A stretch of DNA of 64,000 nucleotides from Shinella sp. PSBB067 (GTDB lineage Bacteria > Pseudomonadota > Alphaproteobacteria > Rhizobiales > Rhizobiaceae): NCBI RefSeq assembly GCF_016839145.1, contig NZ_CP069303.1, forward strand, positions 372,001-436,000, given 5' to 3'. The position numbers and the translations under genes were made by a program. Shown piece after piece: positions 56,632-64,000 of this stretch (position 1 is the first letter of the stretch; the number at the start of each line of letters is the position of its first letter). Below the pieces are notes generated by a model. It saw only the letters and a list, made by a program, of their open reading frames with translations. It was not told the origin of the DNA and made no database searches.

Positions 56632-56781
56632 GGGCGTTGCCCGCAGCCGGATGACGGCGTGGTGAGTCCGCGCCACATCCCGCGTGATTCCCGGGGCCGA
56701 GAGTCGCGGCCTTCGCGTGAATCTCCGTAATCATTTGATATTTCATGGTATTTTTGGTGCTGCGCAAAGCTTCGCCATGCC

Positions 56782-56810
56782 TTGACTATGCTGGCACCTA
56801 AAACTATGTT
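56782..56810 (+). promoter_or_regulatory. promoter of the F0 atp operon
   Basis: TTGACT (56782-56787) and TATGTT (56805-56810) are exactly 17 bases apart, a strong sigma-70-type match, 100 bases before the atpI start. Confidence 0.75.
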
Positions 56811-56910
56811 GCGCCCGACTTCGAAAGGGGTCGGATATGGCTTGCAGCCTAGCCTTGAATATGTCCGCAATGGGGCGAAAGCTCCCGCGGAACCGGAGGA
56901 GAAGGGCGCC

Positions 56911-57306
56911 ATGACCGATCGGCAAAAGGAAAGTCTGGAAGACCGGCTGAAGCGCCTCGACGCGGAACTCGCGGAGCGGCGCAAGACAGACGGGGCGGAT
57001 GAAGCCGCCGAGGCGAGGGCCGCCGCGAGCCGTACGGGCTACGCGGTCGCCATGAAGCTCTCGAGCGAGTTCGTCGCAGCCGTCATCGTCGGGGCGCTTC
57101 TGGGCTATCTTTTGGACCATTTTGCGGGTACAGGGCCGTGGGGGATGATCGTTCTTCTGCTCCTCGGCTTCAGTGCCGGCGTTCTGAACGTCATGCGCGC
57201 GGCCGGCATGGTGGCATCGCCCCACCCGGTCGACAGGCTGGCGGGCCGCGAGCCTGCAGGGCCTGGCAGCGGACGGGAAGAGACCGAGAAGAGGGACGGC
57301 GCCTGA
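56911..57306 (+). CDS. atpI: ATP synthase protein I
   Basis: A 131-residue membrane protein thought to help c-ring assembly. It starts at the ATG at 56911 (MTDRQKESLEDRLKRLDAEL) after GGAGGAGAAGG. A charged coiled-coil head is followed by two membrane helices (SSEFVAAVIVGALLGYLLDH and MIVLLLLGFSAGVLNVMRAA), the AtpI/Atp1 pattern. It is the first gene of the F0 operon. Confidence 0.93.
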   Translation: MTDRQKESLEDRLKRLDAELAERRKTDGADEAAEARAAASRTGYAVAMKLSSEFVAAVIVGALLGYLLDHFAGTGPWGMIVLLLLGFSAGVLNVMRAAGMVASPHPVDRLAGREPAGPGSGREETEKRDGA

Positions 57307-57367
57307 CGGCGCGTTCCCATTAGTGGGTGACTTCCGCCGCAAGGCGGGCAAGCGAGAGAGATAAGCG

Positions 57368-58120
57368 GTGTCCAACGATCCGACCCATCAGTTCCTGGTC
57401 AACAAGATTGTTCCGATCGAGATCGGCGGCATCGATTTCTCGTTCACCAATGCCTCGCTGTTCATGGTCGCCACCGTCGCGGCCGCCGCGGGTTTCCTCT
57501 ACTTCACCACGGGCCAGCGCGGCCTCGTGCCGAGCCGCATGCAGTCGGTCTCGGAAATGTCCTATGAATTCATCGCCTCGATGCTGAGGGAAGGGGCGGG
57601 CAGCCACGGGATGAAGTTCTTCCCGTTCGTCTTCTCGCTCTTCATGTTCGTGCTGACCGCGAACCTGCTCGGCATGGTGCCCTACTTCTTCACGATCACC
57701 AGCCAGATCATCGTCACTTTCGCGCTGGCGATCCTCGTCATCGGCACGGTCATCGTCTACGGTTTCTACAAGCACGGCTTCGGCTTCCTCAAGCTCTTCG
57801 TGCCGTCAGGCGTGCCCGGCGCGCTGCTGCCGCTGGTCGTCTCGATCGAAATCATCTCGTTCCTCTCGCGTCCGATCAGCCTCTCGATCCGTCTCTTCGC
57901 CAACATGCTGGCGGGTCACATCACGCTGAAGGTCTTCGCCGGCTTCGTCACCTCGCTGAGCGCGCTTGGCGCCGTGGGTGTCGCCGGTGCGATCCTGCCC
58001 CTTCTCATGACCGTCGCCCTGACCGGTCTCGAATTCCTCGTGTCGTTCCTGCAGGCCTATGTCTTCGCAGTTCTGACATGCATGTACCTCAACGATGCCG
58101 TGCATCCGGGTGGTCACTAA
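57368..58120 (+). CDS. atpB: ATP synthase F0 subunit a
   Basis: The proton channel subunit. The 250-residue protein starts at GTG 57368. Several membrane helices carry the essential arginine in [14 protein letters not shown] near residue 176, and [21 protein letters not shown] and [16 protein letters not shown] at the C-terminus are typical. It is followed by atpE after 66 bases. Confidence 0.97.
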   Translation: MSNDPTHQFLVNKIVPIEIGGIDFSFTNASLFMVATVAAAAGFLYFTTGQRGLVPSRMQSVSEMSYEFIASMLREGAGSHGMKFFPFVFSLFMFVLTANLLGMVPYFFTITSQIIVTFALAILVIGTVIVYGFYKHGFGFLKLFVPSGVPGALLPLVVSIEIISFLSRPISLSIRLFANMLAGHITLKVFAGFVTSLSALGAVGVAGAILPLLMTVALTGLEFLVSFLQAYVFAVLTCMYLNDAVHPGGH

Positions 58121-58186
58121 GGAAACAGTCGCCGGCGCCCTCGGGCGTCGCTCATAAGCCGCAACAACCCATTCAAGGAGTTCAAC

Positions 58187-58414
58187 ATGGAAGCGGAAGC
58201 AGCAAAGTTCATCGGCGCAGGTCTTGCCACGTTCGGTCTTGCCGGCACGGCTCTCGGCCTCGGCAACATCTTCGGCAACTACCTCTCCGGCGCTCTGCGC
58301 AACCCGTCTGCCGCTGACAGCCAGTTCGGCCGTCTCGTATTCGGCTTCGCCGTTACGGAAGCTCTGGGCATCTTCTCGCTGCTCATCGCTCTCCTTCTCC
58401 TCTTCGCCGTCTGA
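58187..58414 (+). CDS. atpE: ATP synthase F0 subunit c
   Basis: The 75-residue proton-carrying ring subunit. Two membrane helices flank the polar loop [10 protein letters not shown]. The essential acidic residue is the Glu in [12 protein letters not shown]. Residues 24-33 ([10 protein letters not shown]) include the glycine-rich packing motif. The start follows AAGGAG by seven bases, a strong ribosome site suited to the high copy number of c. Confidence 0.97.
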   Translation: MEAEAAKFIGAGLATFGLAGTALGLGNIFGNYLSGALRNPSAADSQFGRLVFGFAVTEALGIFSLLIALLLLFAV

Positions 58415-58502
58415 TATCGGCCGAGGACCGGACCATGGCCCCTTGGGCCGTGGTCCACCGTACGCTTGAGTACATGATTGAGAATGCCCCCTGGAGGTGA
58501 GC

Positions 58503-59138
58503 ATGTCCGTGACCCCGGCGTCGGCCGAGTCCACCCCTTTCGAAATCGCCCAGGCCGAGACTCCTGCCGTTACCACGCATGAGGCCCAGCCGGCAGGCGA
58601 AGTGCACACCGAAACGGGTGTCGCACATGGTGAAGAGCACGCCACCGGCGTCTTCCCGCCTTTCGACCAGACCACGTTCGCATCGCAGCTCCTGTGGCTG
58701 GCGATCACCTTCGGTCTTTTCTACCTTCTCATGTCAAAGGTCGTCATTCCGCGCATCGGCGGCATCCTGGAGACGCGTCACGACCGCATCGCGCAGGATC
58801 TCGACGAGGCCGCACGCCTGAAGGCGGAAGCGGATGCCGCGATCGCGTCCTACGAACAGGACCTCGCGAGCGCCCGCGCCAAGGGCAACGCCATTGCCGC
58901 GACCGCCCGCGACGAAGCCAAGGCCAGGGCCGATGCCGAGCGCGCCAAGATCGAAGCCTCGCTGCAGGACAAGATCGCCGGCGCCGAGAACCGCATCGCC
59001 GAGATCAAGGCCAAGGCGCTTGCCGATGTCGGCACGATCGCCGAGGAAACCACGGCGGCCGTCGTCGAACAGCTCATCGGCGCCAAGGCCACCAAGGCCG
59101 AGATCGCTTCCGCCGTCAAATCGGTCGCAGGCGAGTAA
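58503..59138 (+). CDS. atpF': ATP synthase F0 subunit b'
   Basis: One of the two peripheral-stalk subunits. The 211-residue protein has an N-terminal extension of about 55 residues rich in Glu and Thr, one membrane helix ([17 protein letters not shown]), then a long alanine/lysine-rich coiled coil. The ATG at 58503 has GGAGG five bases upstream and is preferred over the GTG at 58497. Separate b and b' genes are a mark of alphaproteobacteria and phototrophs. Confidence 0.94.
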   Translation: MSVTPASAESTPFEIAQAETPAVTTHEAQPAGEVHTETGVAHGEEHATGVFPPFDQTTFASQLLWLAITFGLFYLLMSKVVIPRIGGILETRHDRIAQDLDEAARLKAEADAAIASYEQDLASARAKGNAIAATARDEAKARADAERAKIEASLQDKIAGAENRIAEIKAKALADVGTIAEETTAAVVEQLIGAKATKAEIASAVKSVAGE

Positions 59139-59149
59139 GGGAGGTTTCG

Positions 59150-59635
59150 ATGGAATTCGACGCAACATTCTACGCCTTTGTCGGCCTCCTGCTGTTCCTG
59201 GCCCTCATCGCCTACCTCAAGGTTCCGGGCATGATGGCCAAGGGCCTCGACGCCCGCGCCGAGAAGATCCAGAACGAGCTGGCGGAAGCCAAGCGTCTTC
59301 GCGAGGAGGCCCAGCACCTGCTCGCCGAATACCAGCGCAAGCGCAAGGATGCCGAGGCGGAAGCCGCCAGCATCGTCGCCGCCGCTGAACGCGAGGCAAG
59401 CGCGCTCACCGCCGAAGCCAAGCAGAAGACGGAAGAATACGTCACCCGCCGCACGGCGCTCTCCGAGCAGAAGATCAAGCAGGCGGAAGCCGACGCGATC
59501 AACGCCGTGCGCGCCGCCGCCGTCGACCTCGCCGTCGCCGCCGCCGAGAAGGTCATCGCCGCCAAGGCGGATGCCGCCACCGGCAAGGCGCTCTTCGAGA
59601 ACGCCGTCAGCGAAGTGAAGTCCCGCCTCAACTGA
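59150..59635 (+). CDS. atpF: ATP synthase F0 subunit b
   Basis: The second stalk subunit, 161 residues. A single N-terminal membrane helix (FYAFVGLLLFLALIAYL) precedes a long coiled coil with many Ala, Glu and Lys. The ATG at 59150 follows GGGAGG. It ends the F0 operon before a strong terminator; the F1 genes must be elsewhere. Confidence 0.95.
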   Translation: MEFDATFYAFVGLLLFLALIAYLKVPGMMAKGLDARAEKIQNELAEAKRLREEAQHLLAEYQRKRKDAEAEAASIVAAAEREASALTAEAKQKTEEYVTRRTALSEQKIKQAEADAINAVRAAAVDLAVAAAEKVIAAKADAATGKALFENAVSEVKSRLN

Positions 59636-59660
59636 GGCCCTTCACGGGAACGATTTCAAG

Positions 59661-59684
59661 AGGCCGCCCACCGGGCGGCCTTTT
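59661..59684 (+). terminator. terminator of the atp F0 operon
   Basis: GGCCGCCC and GGGCGGCC pair perfectly around a three-base ACC loop and run into TTTT. It lies 26 bases past the atpF stop. Confidence 0.9.
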
Positions 59685-59747
59685 GCATTGGGCGGCAGCT
59701 CGCCGGATGCCGCCCCGGCAACGGTCGGTCGAGTCCCGCGCGAAAGG

Positions 59748-60179
59748 CTAGACGATGCCGTGCTTCTCCAAAAGCGCCTGCTCGTCGCCCGTCACCCAGC
59801 CGAACACCGTCGCCTCGCCATCCAGCATCCGGACGAGGTAGTGAACGTCGAAGTCGACGGTCACGTCGGGCTGGTCCTTCCGGGCATAGGTGGCGACCCA
59901 GGAGACATGGGCCACGCAATGCAGCGTGTCCATCGGGGAGAAGCGGATGGTGCGGATCCGCATCGCCTTCGTCCCGATCGCCCGGTAGCGGGCGTAGCCG
60001 TCCGCCAGGGCGCGCCGGAACTGCGCGTCATTCTTGCCCGTGCGCACCCCGGCCGGGGCCGCACCGATGAATTCGCAGGCATAGAGGGATACGAGCTCGT
60101 CCATGTCGGCCTTGCCGCCGAGGGATCGATTGAAGAGGCGCTCGTATCGTTCGAACAGCTTCCCGACGGCCGTCTCCAT
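59748..60179 (-). CDS. NTF2-like / SnoaL-like protein
   Basis: A 143-residue soluble protein with the length and pattern of an NTF2-like cone fold: an N-terminal helix (VGKLFERYERLFNRSLGG), then beta strands (RIRTIRFSPMDTLHCVAHVSW, VDFDVHYLVRMLDGEATV). The YLVR and GWVTGDEQALLEKHG ends are common in such proteins. No catalytic residues can be named. It is convergent with the atp operon. Function unknown. Confidence 0.78.
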   Translation of the reverse strand: METAVGKLFERYERLFNRSLGGKADMDELVSLYACEFIGAAPAGVRTGKNDAQFRRALADGYARYRAIGTKAMRIRTIRFSPMDTLHCVAHVSWVATYARKDQPDVTVDFDVHYLVRMLDGEATVFGWVTGDEQALLEKHGIV

Positions 60180-60464
60180 GTCTTTCTCCGCAACGCCAAT
60201 ACCGGTGTGAGCGTACGGGAAAAACGCGCCGGAGGGGAGGGCCTACGCCCCCTGAGAACGGCTGAGACGAGGGGCGGCGAAGCAGAGGGCCGCGATGGCA
60301 AGCGGGCCGCTTGATGCAGGCCGGCGTTTCAACGAGCGGCGTCCATCGCGGCGCCGCGGCCACAAGCGCATGCGGCGCCGGCGCAGGGGCGAAGCCGGGT
60401 CGCGTCGGTATGGACGTCGGAACCGGGCTCCGCGAAGCGGGCGTCTGCCGCTCGCCGCAGGCGG

Positions 60465-61115
60465 TCAGTCCTGGCGCAGCGGCCGGAAGCTCATGCGATG
60501 GAGGCGGCAGGGGCCGATGGACTGGATGGCCTTGCGGTGGACCTCGGTGGCGTAGCCCGCGTGGATGGAGAAGCCGTAGCCGGGGAAGGTGGTTTCGGCG
60601 CGGGCCATCATGCGGTCGCGCATGACCTTGGCGACGATGGAGGCCGCGGCGATGGAAAGGGACAGCGCATCGCCCTTGACGACGGCGCGTCCCTCGCAGG
60701 CAAGGCCCGGCGGCACGTCGCGTCCGTCCGTCAGCACCAGCTTCGGCGCGACCTCCAGGCCCGCGACCGCGCGGCGCATGGCGTCGAGGCTCGCCTTGCG
60801 GATGTCGATGACGTCGATGCGGCGCGACGAGCTGGAGGCGACGGAGACGAAGGCGCTCTGCATGATGAGCGTGAACAGCGCCTCGCGCCGCGCCGCGCTG
60901 AGCTGCTTGGAATCGTGCAGGCCGGGCGGGATATTGTCCGGGTCGAGCACCACCGCGGCGGCGACGACCGGCCCCGCGAGCGGCCCTCGGCCCGCCTCGT
61001 CCGTGCCGGCGACCGGCCACAGGCCCCGCTTGCGCGCGGCGAGCTCCAGCGAGAAGTCCGGCCCTTCGGGCAGGTCGAAAAGAAGGCGGGAATCGGAGGA
61101 TGTGGGACGGGACAT
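60465..61115 (-). CDS. rnhB: ribonuclease HII
   Basis: Cuts RNA in RNA-DNA hybrids and removes misincorporated ribonucleotides. The 216-residue protein has the active-site motif [20 protein letters not shown] near residue 35, DSKQLS near 68, a [19 protein letters not shown] segment, and a C-terminal [14 protein letters not shown]. The ATG at 61115 is chosen because the upstream codons add a poor N-terminus. Confidence 0.96.
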   Translation of the reverse strand: MSRPTSSDSRLLFDLPEGPDFSLELAARKRGLWPVAGTDEAGRGPLAGPVVAAAVVLDPDNIPPGLHDSKQLSAARREALFTLIMQSAFVSVASSSSRRIDVIDIRKASLDAMRRAVAGLEVAPKLVLTDGRDVPPGLACEGRAVVKGDALSLSIAAASIVAKVMRDRMMARAETTFPGYGFSIHAGYATEVHRKAIQSIGPCRLHRMSFRPLRQD

Positions 61116-61448
61116 GCGGCGAACCTCGCACATCCATCCGATTCCCTGCAAGCCCTCCGGCAGGAGGCGGATGCCGGAGGAACGACCGGCGCGCCCGGGG
61201 ACTGGCGCGGCGGAAGAAGAGGCCGGGCATGAAGGCCCGGCAACAAAGTCGTTTCAGCCCGGCCCGCCCCGCCACCCATCCTTCCCCGATGGGAAGAGGG
61301 AGACGAATGGACCGGCGAAGCGGATGGGCACCCTTGCCTGCCTTGCCTGCGGCATCCCCTCATTCCGCTGCCGCGACCGTCTCCCCGGCGGGGAGACAGC
61401 CATTGCGGCCGCCGTTTCATCTCATGGGCGGCAGCCAGGCCGCCGTGC
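61116..61448. other. intergenic region with palindromic repeat
   Basis: This 333-base gap between rnhB and the radical SAM gene holds no convincing gene. About 61264-61407 carries a RIME-like repeat. The rest is GC-rich sequence without recognisable signals. Confidence 0.5.
61264..61407. repeat. RIME-like element near rnhB
   Basis: The right part holds CCCCTCATTCCGCTGCCGCG followed by CGTCTCCCCGGCGGGGAGAC, and the left has CCTTCCCCGATGGGAAGAGG, the same arms as the other copies but rearranged or degraded. Confidence 0.5.
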
Positions 61449-62606
61449 TTACAAGAGCGAAAGCTGCACGCCGCTGCCCGAAGGCGGCACGAACTGGTCG
61501 AGCGCGAGGGTGCGGCGGGTACGGGTCAGCTCCAGCCGCTTGGACGCCATCTCGAAGCGGCGGGCGATCTGCCAGGCATAGGGACCGGCGCCCTTCATGC
61601 GCTTGCCGAACTCGGCGTCGTAATCCTTGCCGCCGCGCATGGAGCGCACCAGCGACATGACATGGCGGTAGCGGTCCGGATAGTGGCGCAGCAGCCAGTC
61701 GCGGAAGAGCGGGCTCACCTCCAGCGGCAGGCGGAGCAGGACGTAGCTCGCTTCGAGCGCGCCCGCCGCCTTGCCCGAATCGAGCACCCGCTCGATCTCG
61801 TGGTCGTTGAGCCCGGGAATGATCGGCGCCATCATGATCGCCGTCGGGATGCCGGCCTCCGATAGCGCGCGGATCGCCTCCAGCCGGCGCGGCGGGGTCG
61901 CGGCGCGCGGTTCCATGGTGCGGGCGAGCTTGCGGTCGAGCGTGGTGACGGACATGCCGACCCAGGCGAGCCCGCGCGTCGCCATGCGCGAGAGGATGTC
62001 GATGTCGCGCATGACGAGCGCCGACTTGGTGACGATGGAGACGGGGTGGTTCGCCTTGTCCAGCACCTCGAGGATCTGCCGCATGATGCGCCACTCCTTC
62101 TCGATCGGCTGGTAGGGGTCGGTATTGGTGCCGATGGCGATGACGCGCGGCTTGTAGCCGGGCTTGGAAAGCTCCCGTTCCAGGAGCTTCGGCGCATCGG
62201 GCTTGGCGAAGAGCTTCGCCTCGAAGTCGAGGCCGGCGGAAAGACCCATGAAGGCATGCGTCGGCCGGGCGAAGCAGTAGATGCAGCCATGCTCGCAGCC
62301 GCGATAGGGATTGATCGAGCGGTCGAAGGGAATGTCCGGCGATTCGTTGCGGGTGATGATCGTGCGCGGCTTTTCGACCTGCACCTCCGTGCGGAAGGGC
62401 GGAAGCTCCTCCAGCGTCTGCCAGCCGTCGTCGAACGCCTCGCGCGTCACCGGCTCGAAACGCCCCGTGAAATTGAGGCCCGCACCGCGGCCGCGCCGCC
62501 GGTCCGCCTCGACGCGCATGCCCGTCTGGGCCATCAGGGCGTCGGCAACGTCCTTCGTGTGGCCGGGTGCCAGCGCACCCTGCCTGAGGCTCACAACATC
62601 GTTCAT
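61449..62606 (-). CDS. PA0069-family radical SAM protein
   Basis: A 385-residue radical SAM enzyme of unknown reaction. The cluster motif is CEHGCIYC (CxxxCxxC) at about residue 98, in NPYRGCEHGCIYCFARPTHAF. VIAIGTNTDPYQPIEKEW and ILEVLDKANHPVSIVTKSAL are typical of the spore photoproduct lyase-like (SplB) radical SAM group. The ATG at 62606 has GGAG about nine bases upstream; a TTG at 62642 is less likely. It is divergent from a glycosyltransferase-like gene. Confidence 0.9.
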   Translation of the reverse strand: MNDVVSLRQGALAPGHTKDVADALMAQTGMRVEADRRRGRGAGLNFTGRFEPVTREAFDDGWQTLEELPPFRTEVQVEKPRTIITRNESPDIPFDRSINPYRGCEHGCIYCFARPTHAFMGLSAGLDFEAKLFAKPDAPKLLERELSKPGYKPRVIAIGTNTDPYQPIEKEWRIMRQILEVLDKANHPVSIVTKSALVMRDIDILSRMATRGLAWVGMSVTTLDRKLARTMEPRAATPPRRLEAIRALSEAGIPTAIMMAPIIPGLNDHEIERVLDSGKAAGALEASYVLLRLPLEVSPLFRDWLLRHYPDRYRHVMSLVRSMRGGKDYDAEFGKRMKGAGPYAWQIARRFEMASKRLELTRTRRTLALDQFVPPSGSGVQLSLL

Positions 62607-62752
62607 GGCTGTCTCCGACGGGGCCGTCTCGCCCCGATTCAATGACTATATTCCTATCGCCGAAATGAGAACATTGCAAGAACAAATTTCCGCGATCCAT
62701 CGAACCGACCGGGTGCGGTGGAAATCGATGCTGCGATGCGGTATGGGAAACC

Positions 62753-63277
62753 ATGCTGACGATCATCATGGAATGCCGGGACAACGAGGCGGAGCTGGCG
62801 CAGACGCTGTCGGCGCTGGTCGCGGGCGCGGTCGAGGGGATCGTGCGCGACGTGATCGTGCTCGACCATGGTTCGCGCGACGGCTCCGCCCGGGTGGCGG
62901 ATGCCGCGGGCTGCCGTTTTCTCGCTGAATGGGACCTGAAGGAGGTCGTGCAGTCGGCGCGGGGCGACTGGCTGCTGCTGCTGGAGCCCGGTGCCCGGCC
63001 GCTGGCCGGATGGGTCGATGCCGTCGTCGACCATGTCGCGGTCGACCCAAAGCCCGCCCGCTTCGCCATATCCCGCAACCACCGCCGATCCTTCCTTCGG
63101 CGCTTCGGGCGCACGCCGCCGCTGGAAAAGGGCTATCTCGTCAGCAAGCGCGAGGCGGCCGGGACGGCGCGGCGGGGCATGGGGCTCGCCGAGGTCGCGA
63201 AGGGCAGGGCGCGCCAGCTCGTTGCCGAGATCGTGCCCGCCTGGGCGGTGAAGGCGATGCGCGCGGGCCTGCGCTGA
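62753..63277 (+). CDS. small glycosyltransferase family 2-like protein
   Basis: A 174-residue protein with an N-terminal GT-A nucleotide-sugar fold: LTIIMECRDNEAELAQTLSAL, VIVLDHGSRDGSARVA and LLLLEPGARPLAGWVDAVV. It is shorter than most family 2 transferases and has no C-terminal membrane helices, so it may be a reduced or regulatory version. The substrate is unknown. It is convergent with moaB. Confidence 0.7.
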   Translation: MLTIIMECRDNEAELAQTLSALVAGAVEGIVRDVIVLDHGSRDGSARVADAAGCRFLAEWDLKEVVQSARGDWLLLLEPGARPLAGWVDAVVDHVAVDPKPARFAISRNHRRSFLRRFGRTPPLEKGYLVSKREAAGTARRGMGLAEVAKGRARQLVAEIVPAWAVKAMRAGLR

Positions 63278-63335
63278 CCGTTTCCGCTCCCGCTCAGGGC
63301 AGCTTATCCGCGATTCGGCCTGGTCGCTGGATGTC

Positions 63336-63884
63336 CTAGCCGGCGGAGCGCTTCAGGTGCTCGTCGAGGCGCGGCATGATCTCCACGAAATTGCAGGGCA
63401 TGTGGCGATAGTCCAGCTGCGCCCTGAGGATGCCGTCCCAGGCGTCCTTGCAGGCGCCCGGTGAGCCGGGCAGCACGAAGACGAAGGTGGCGTTGAGGAC
63501 GCCGCCGGTCGCGCGCGACTGGATCGTCGAGGTGCCGATCTTGTCGTAGGAGATACGGTGGAAGACCTCGGAAAAGCCGTCCATGCGCTTCTCGAAGATC
63601 GGTTCCAGCGCCTCCGGCGTCACGTCGCGGCCGGTAAAGCCCGTGCCGCCCGTGGTGATGACCACGTCGATGGCCTCGTCCCGCGTCCAGGCCTCCACCC
63701 GCGCGCGGATCGCGCCGACGTCGTCCGGCTCGATGGCGCGGGCGACGAGCCGGTGGCCGGCCTCCGCGATGCGCGCGGCGAGCGTGTCGCCGGAGCGGTC
63801 GGTCTCGGGCGTGCGCGTGTCGGAGACGGTCAGCACGGCAATGCCGACGGGAATGAAGGGCCGTGTTTCGTCAATCGTCGCCAT
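63336..63884 (-). CDS. moaB: molybdenum cofactor biosynthesis protein B
   Basis: A 182-residue MoaB/MogA-fold protein for molybdopterin. The motifs are VLTVSDTRTPETDRSGDTL, the molybdopterin-binding VITTGGTGFTGRDVTPEAL near residue 90, and FVLPGSPGACKDAWDGIL. The start at 63884 has GGAG seven bases upstream. The length and the missing second domain favour MoaB over MogA. The stop of an upstream gene overlaps its start. Confidence 0.94.
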   Translation of the reverse strand: MATIDETRPFIPVGIAVLTVSDTRTPETDRSGDTLAARIAEAGHRLVARAIEPDDVGAIRARVEAWTRDEAIDVVITTGGTGFTGRDVTPEALEPIFEKRMDGFSEVFHRISYDKIGTSTIQSRATGGVLNATFVFVLPGSPGACKDAWDGILRAQLDYRHMPCNFVEIMPRLDEHLKRSAG

Positions 63885-64000
63885 CGGTCGCTCCGAGCGT
63901 TGTCGTCGCGGCGAAGAACCAGTGCGGATGCCGCTGAGAAAGCGCCGTCGCCGCTTCCTCCGCCGCTGCCTGTGAAGCATATAGCGCAAAGCAGGTCGCG
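63871..64000 (-). CDS. 3' end of an unrecognised gene (partial)
   Basis: A frame enters from the right edge and stops at 63871-63873, overlapping the moaB start by 14 bases. The 43 visible codons read LYASQAAAEEAATALSQRHP and on to WFFAATTTLGATDGDD at the end. Codon use is GC-rich in the third position. The overlap with moaB suggests coupling. The product cannot be named. Confidence 0.45.
   Translation of the reverse strand, partial: ATCFALYASQAAAEEAATALSQRHPHWFFAATTTLGATDGDD

Overview
The window is about 64 kb of high-GC (roughly 65%), densely packed chromosomal DNA. It reads as an alphaproteobacterium of the Rhizobiales, most likely the Rhizobiaceae (Rhizobium / Sinorhizobium / Shinella group). 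The evidence is an F0 ATP synthase operon with separate b and b' subunits and no F1 genes, a hisS-hisZ-hisG cluster, a groESL operon with a CIRCE operator, DUF4170 and DUF2093 proteins around waaA and lpxK, and dispersed intergenic palindromes that resemble rhizobial RIME elements. The species cannot be told from the sequence alone. No rRNA, tRNA or CRISPR array was seen. Most genes are ordinary housekeeping genes.

Layout. 0-1 kb: two small secreted proteins (DUF305 and a cysteine-containing exported protein), possibly copper-related. 1-7 kb: hisS, hisZ, hisG, a glutathione S-transferase and a ferredoxin-type reductase. 7-10 kb: a large MHYT-PAS-GGDEF-EAL membrane protein. 10-13 kb: groEL-groES on the minus strand, with a clear promoter, CIRCE and UUCG-loop terminator. 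13-19 kb: a HAD hydrolase, ribF, ileS and a lipoprotein. 19-24 kb: GNAT, tadA, a very long rluB, rsmD and a patatin phospholipase. An IS630-family element (24005-25055) has landed exactly in the patatin stop codon. 25-35 kb: kefB-type antiporter, pmbA, cysQ-like, DUF4170, waaA, HAD, lpxK, DUF2093 and mutL.

35-39 kb is a signalling block: a PAS/receiver protein without a kinase, a GGDEF-EAL protein and a PilZ protein, so putative c-di-GMP turnover and reception genes lie side by side. 39-44 kb holds a divergent LysR regulator next to a two-gene operon: a non-pyrrolysine MttB-like methyltransferase and a TMADH/StcD-like flavoprotein. This looks like a methylated-amine demethylation module with no corrinoid protein in view. 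44-49 kb holds a PRC-barrel protein and a sugar-acid operon (SDR dehydrogenase, dgoK, dgoA, SMP-30 lactonase) next to an IclR regulator. Two palindromes in the shared intergenic region are likely IclR operators. 49-51 kb has two tandem LuxR-type regulators in which key acyl-homoserine-lactone contact residues are replaced. 51-60 kb: mrp, a CorA-type transporter, kup, a SleB-type cell wall hydrolase and atpI-B-E-F'-F with a good promoter and terminator. 60-64 kb: an NTF2-like protein, rnhB, a PA0069-type radical SAM protein, a small glycosyltransferase-like protein, moaB and the 3' end of an unrecognised gene.

The observations that most deserve follow-up are the MttB-like/flavoprotein module, the IS630 insertion in a stop codon with its A8 slippage site, the paired LuxR proteins lacking ligand-binding residues, the IclR operator layout, and the kinase-less PAS/receiver protein with a CtrA-like box in its promoter.
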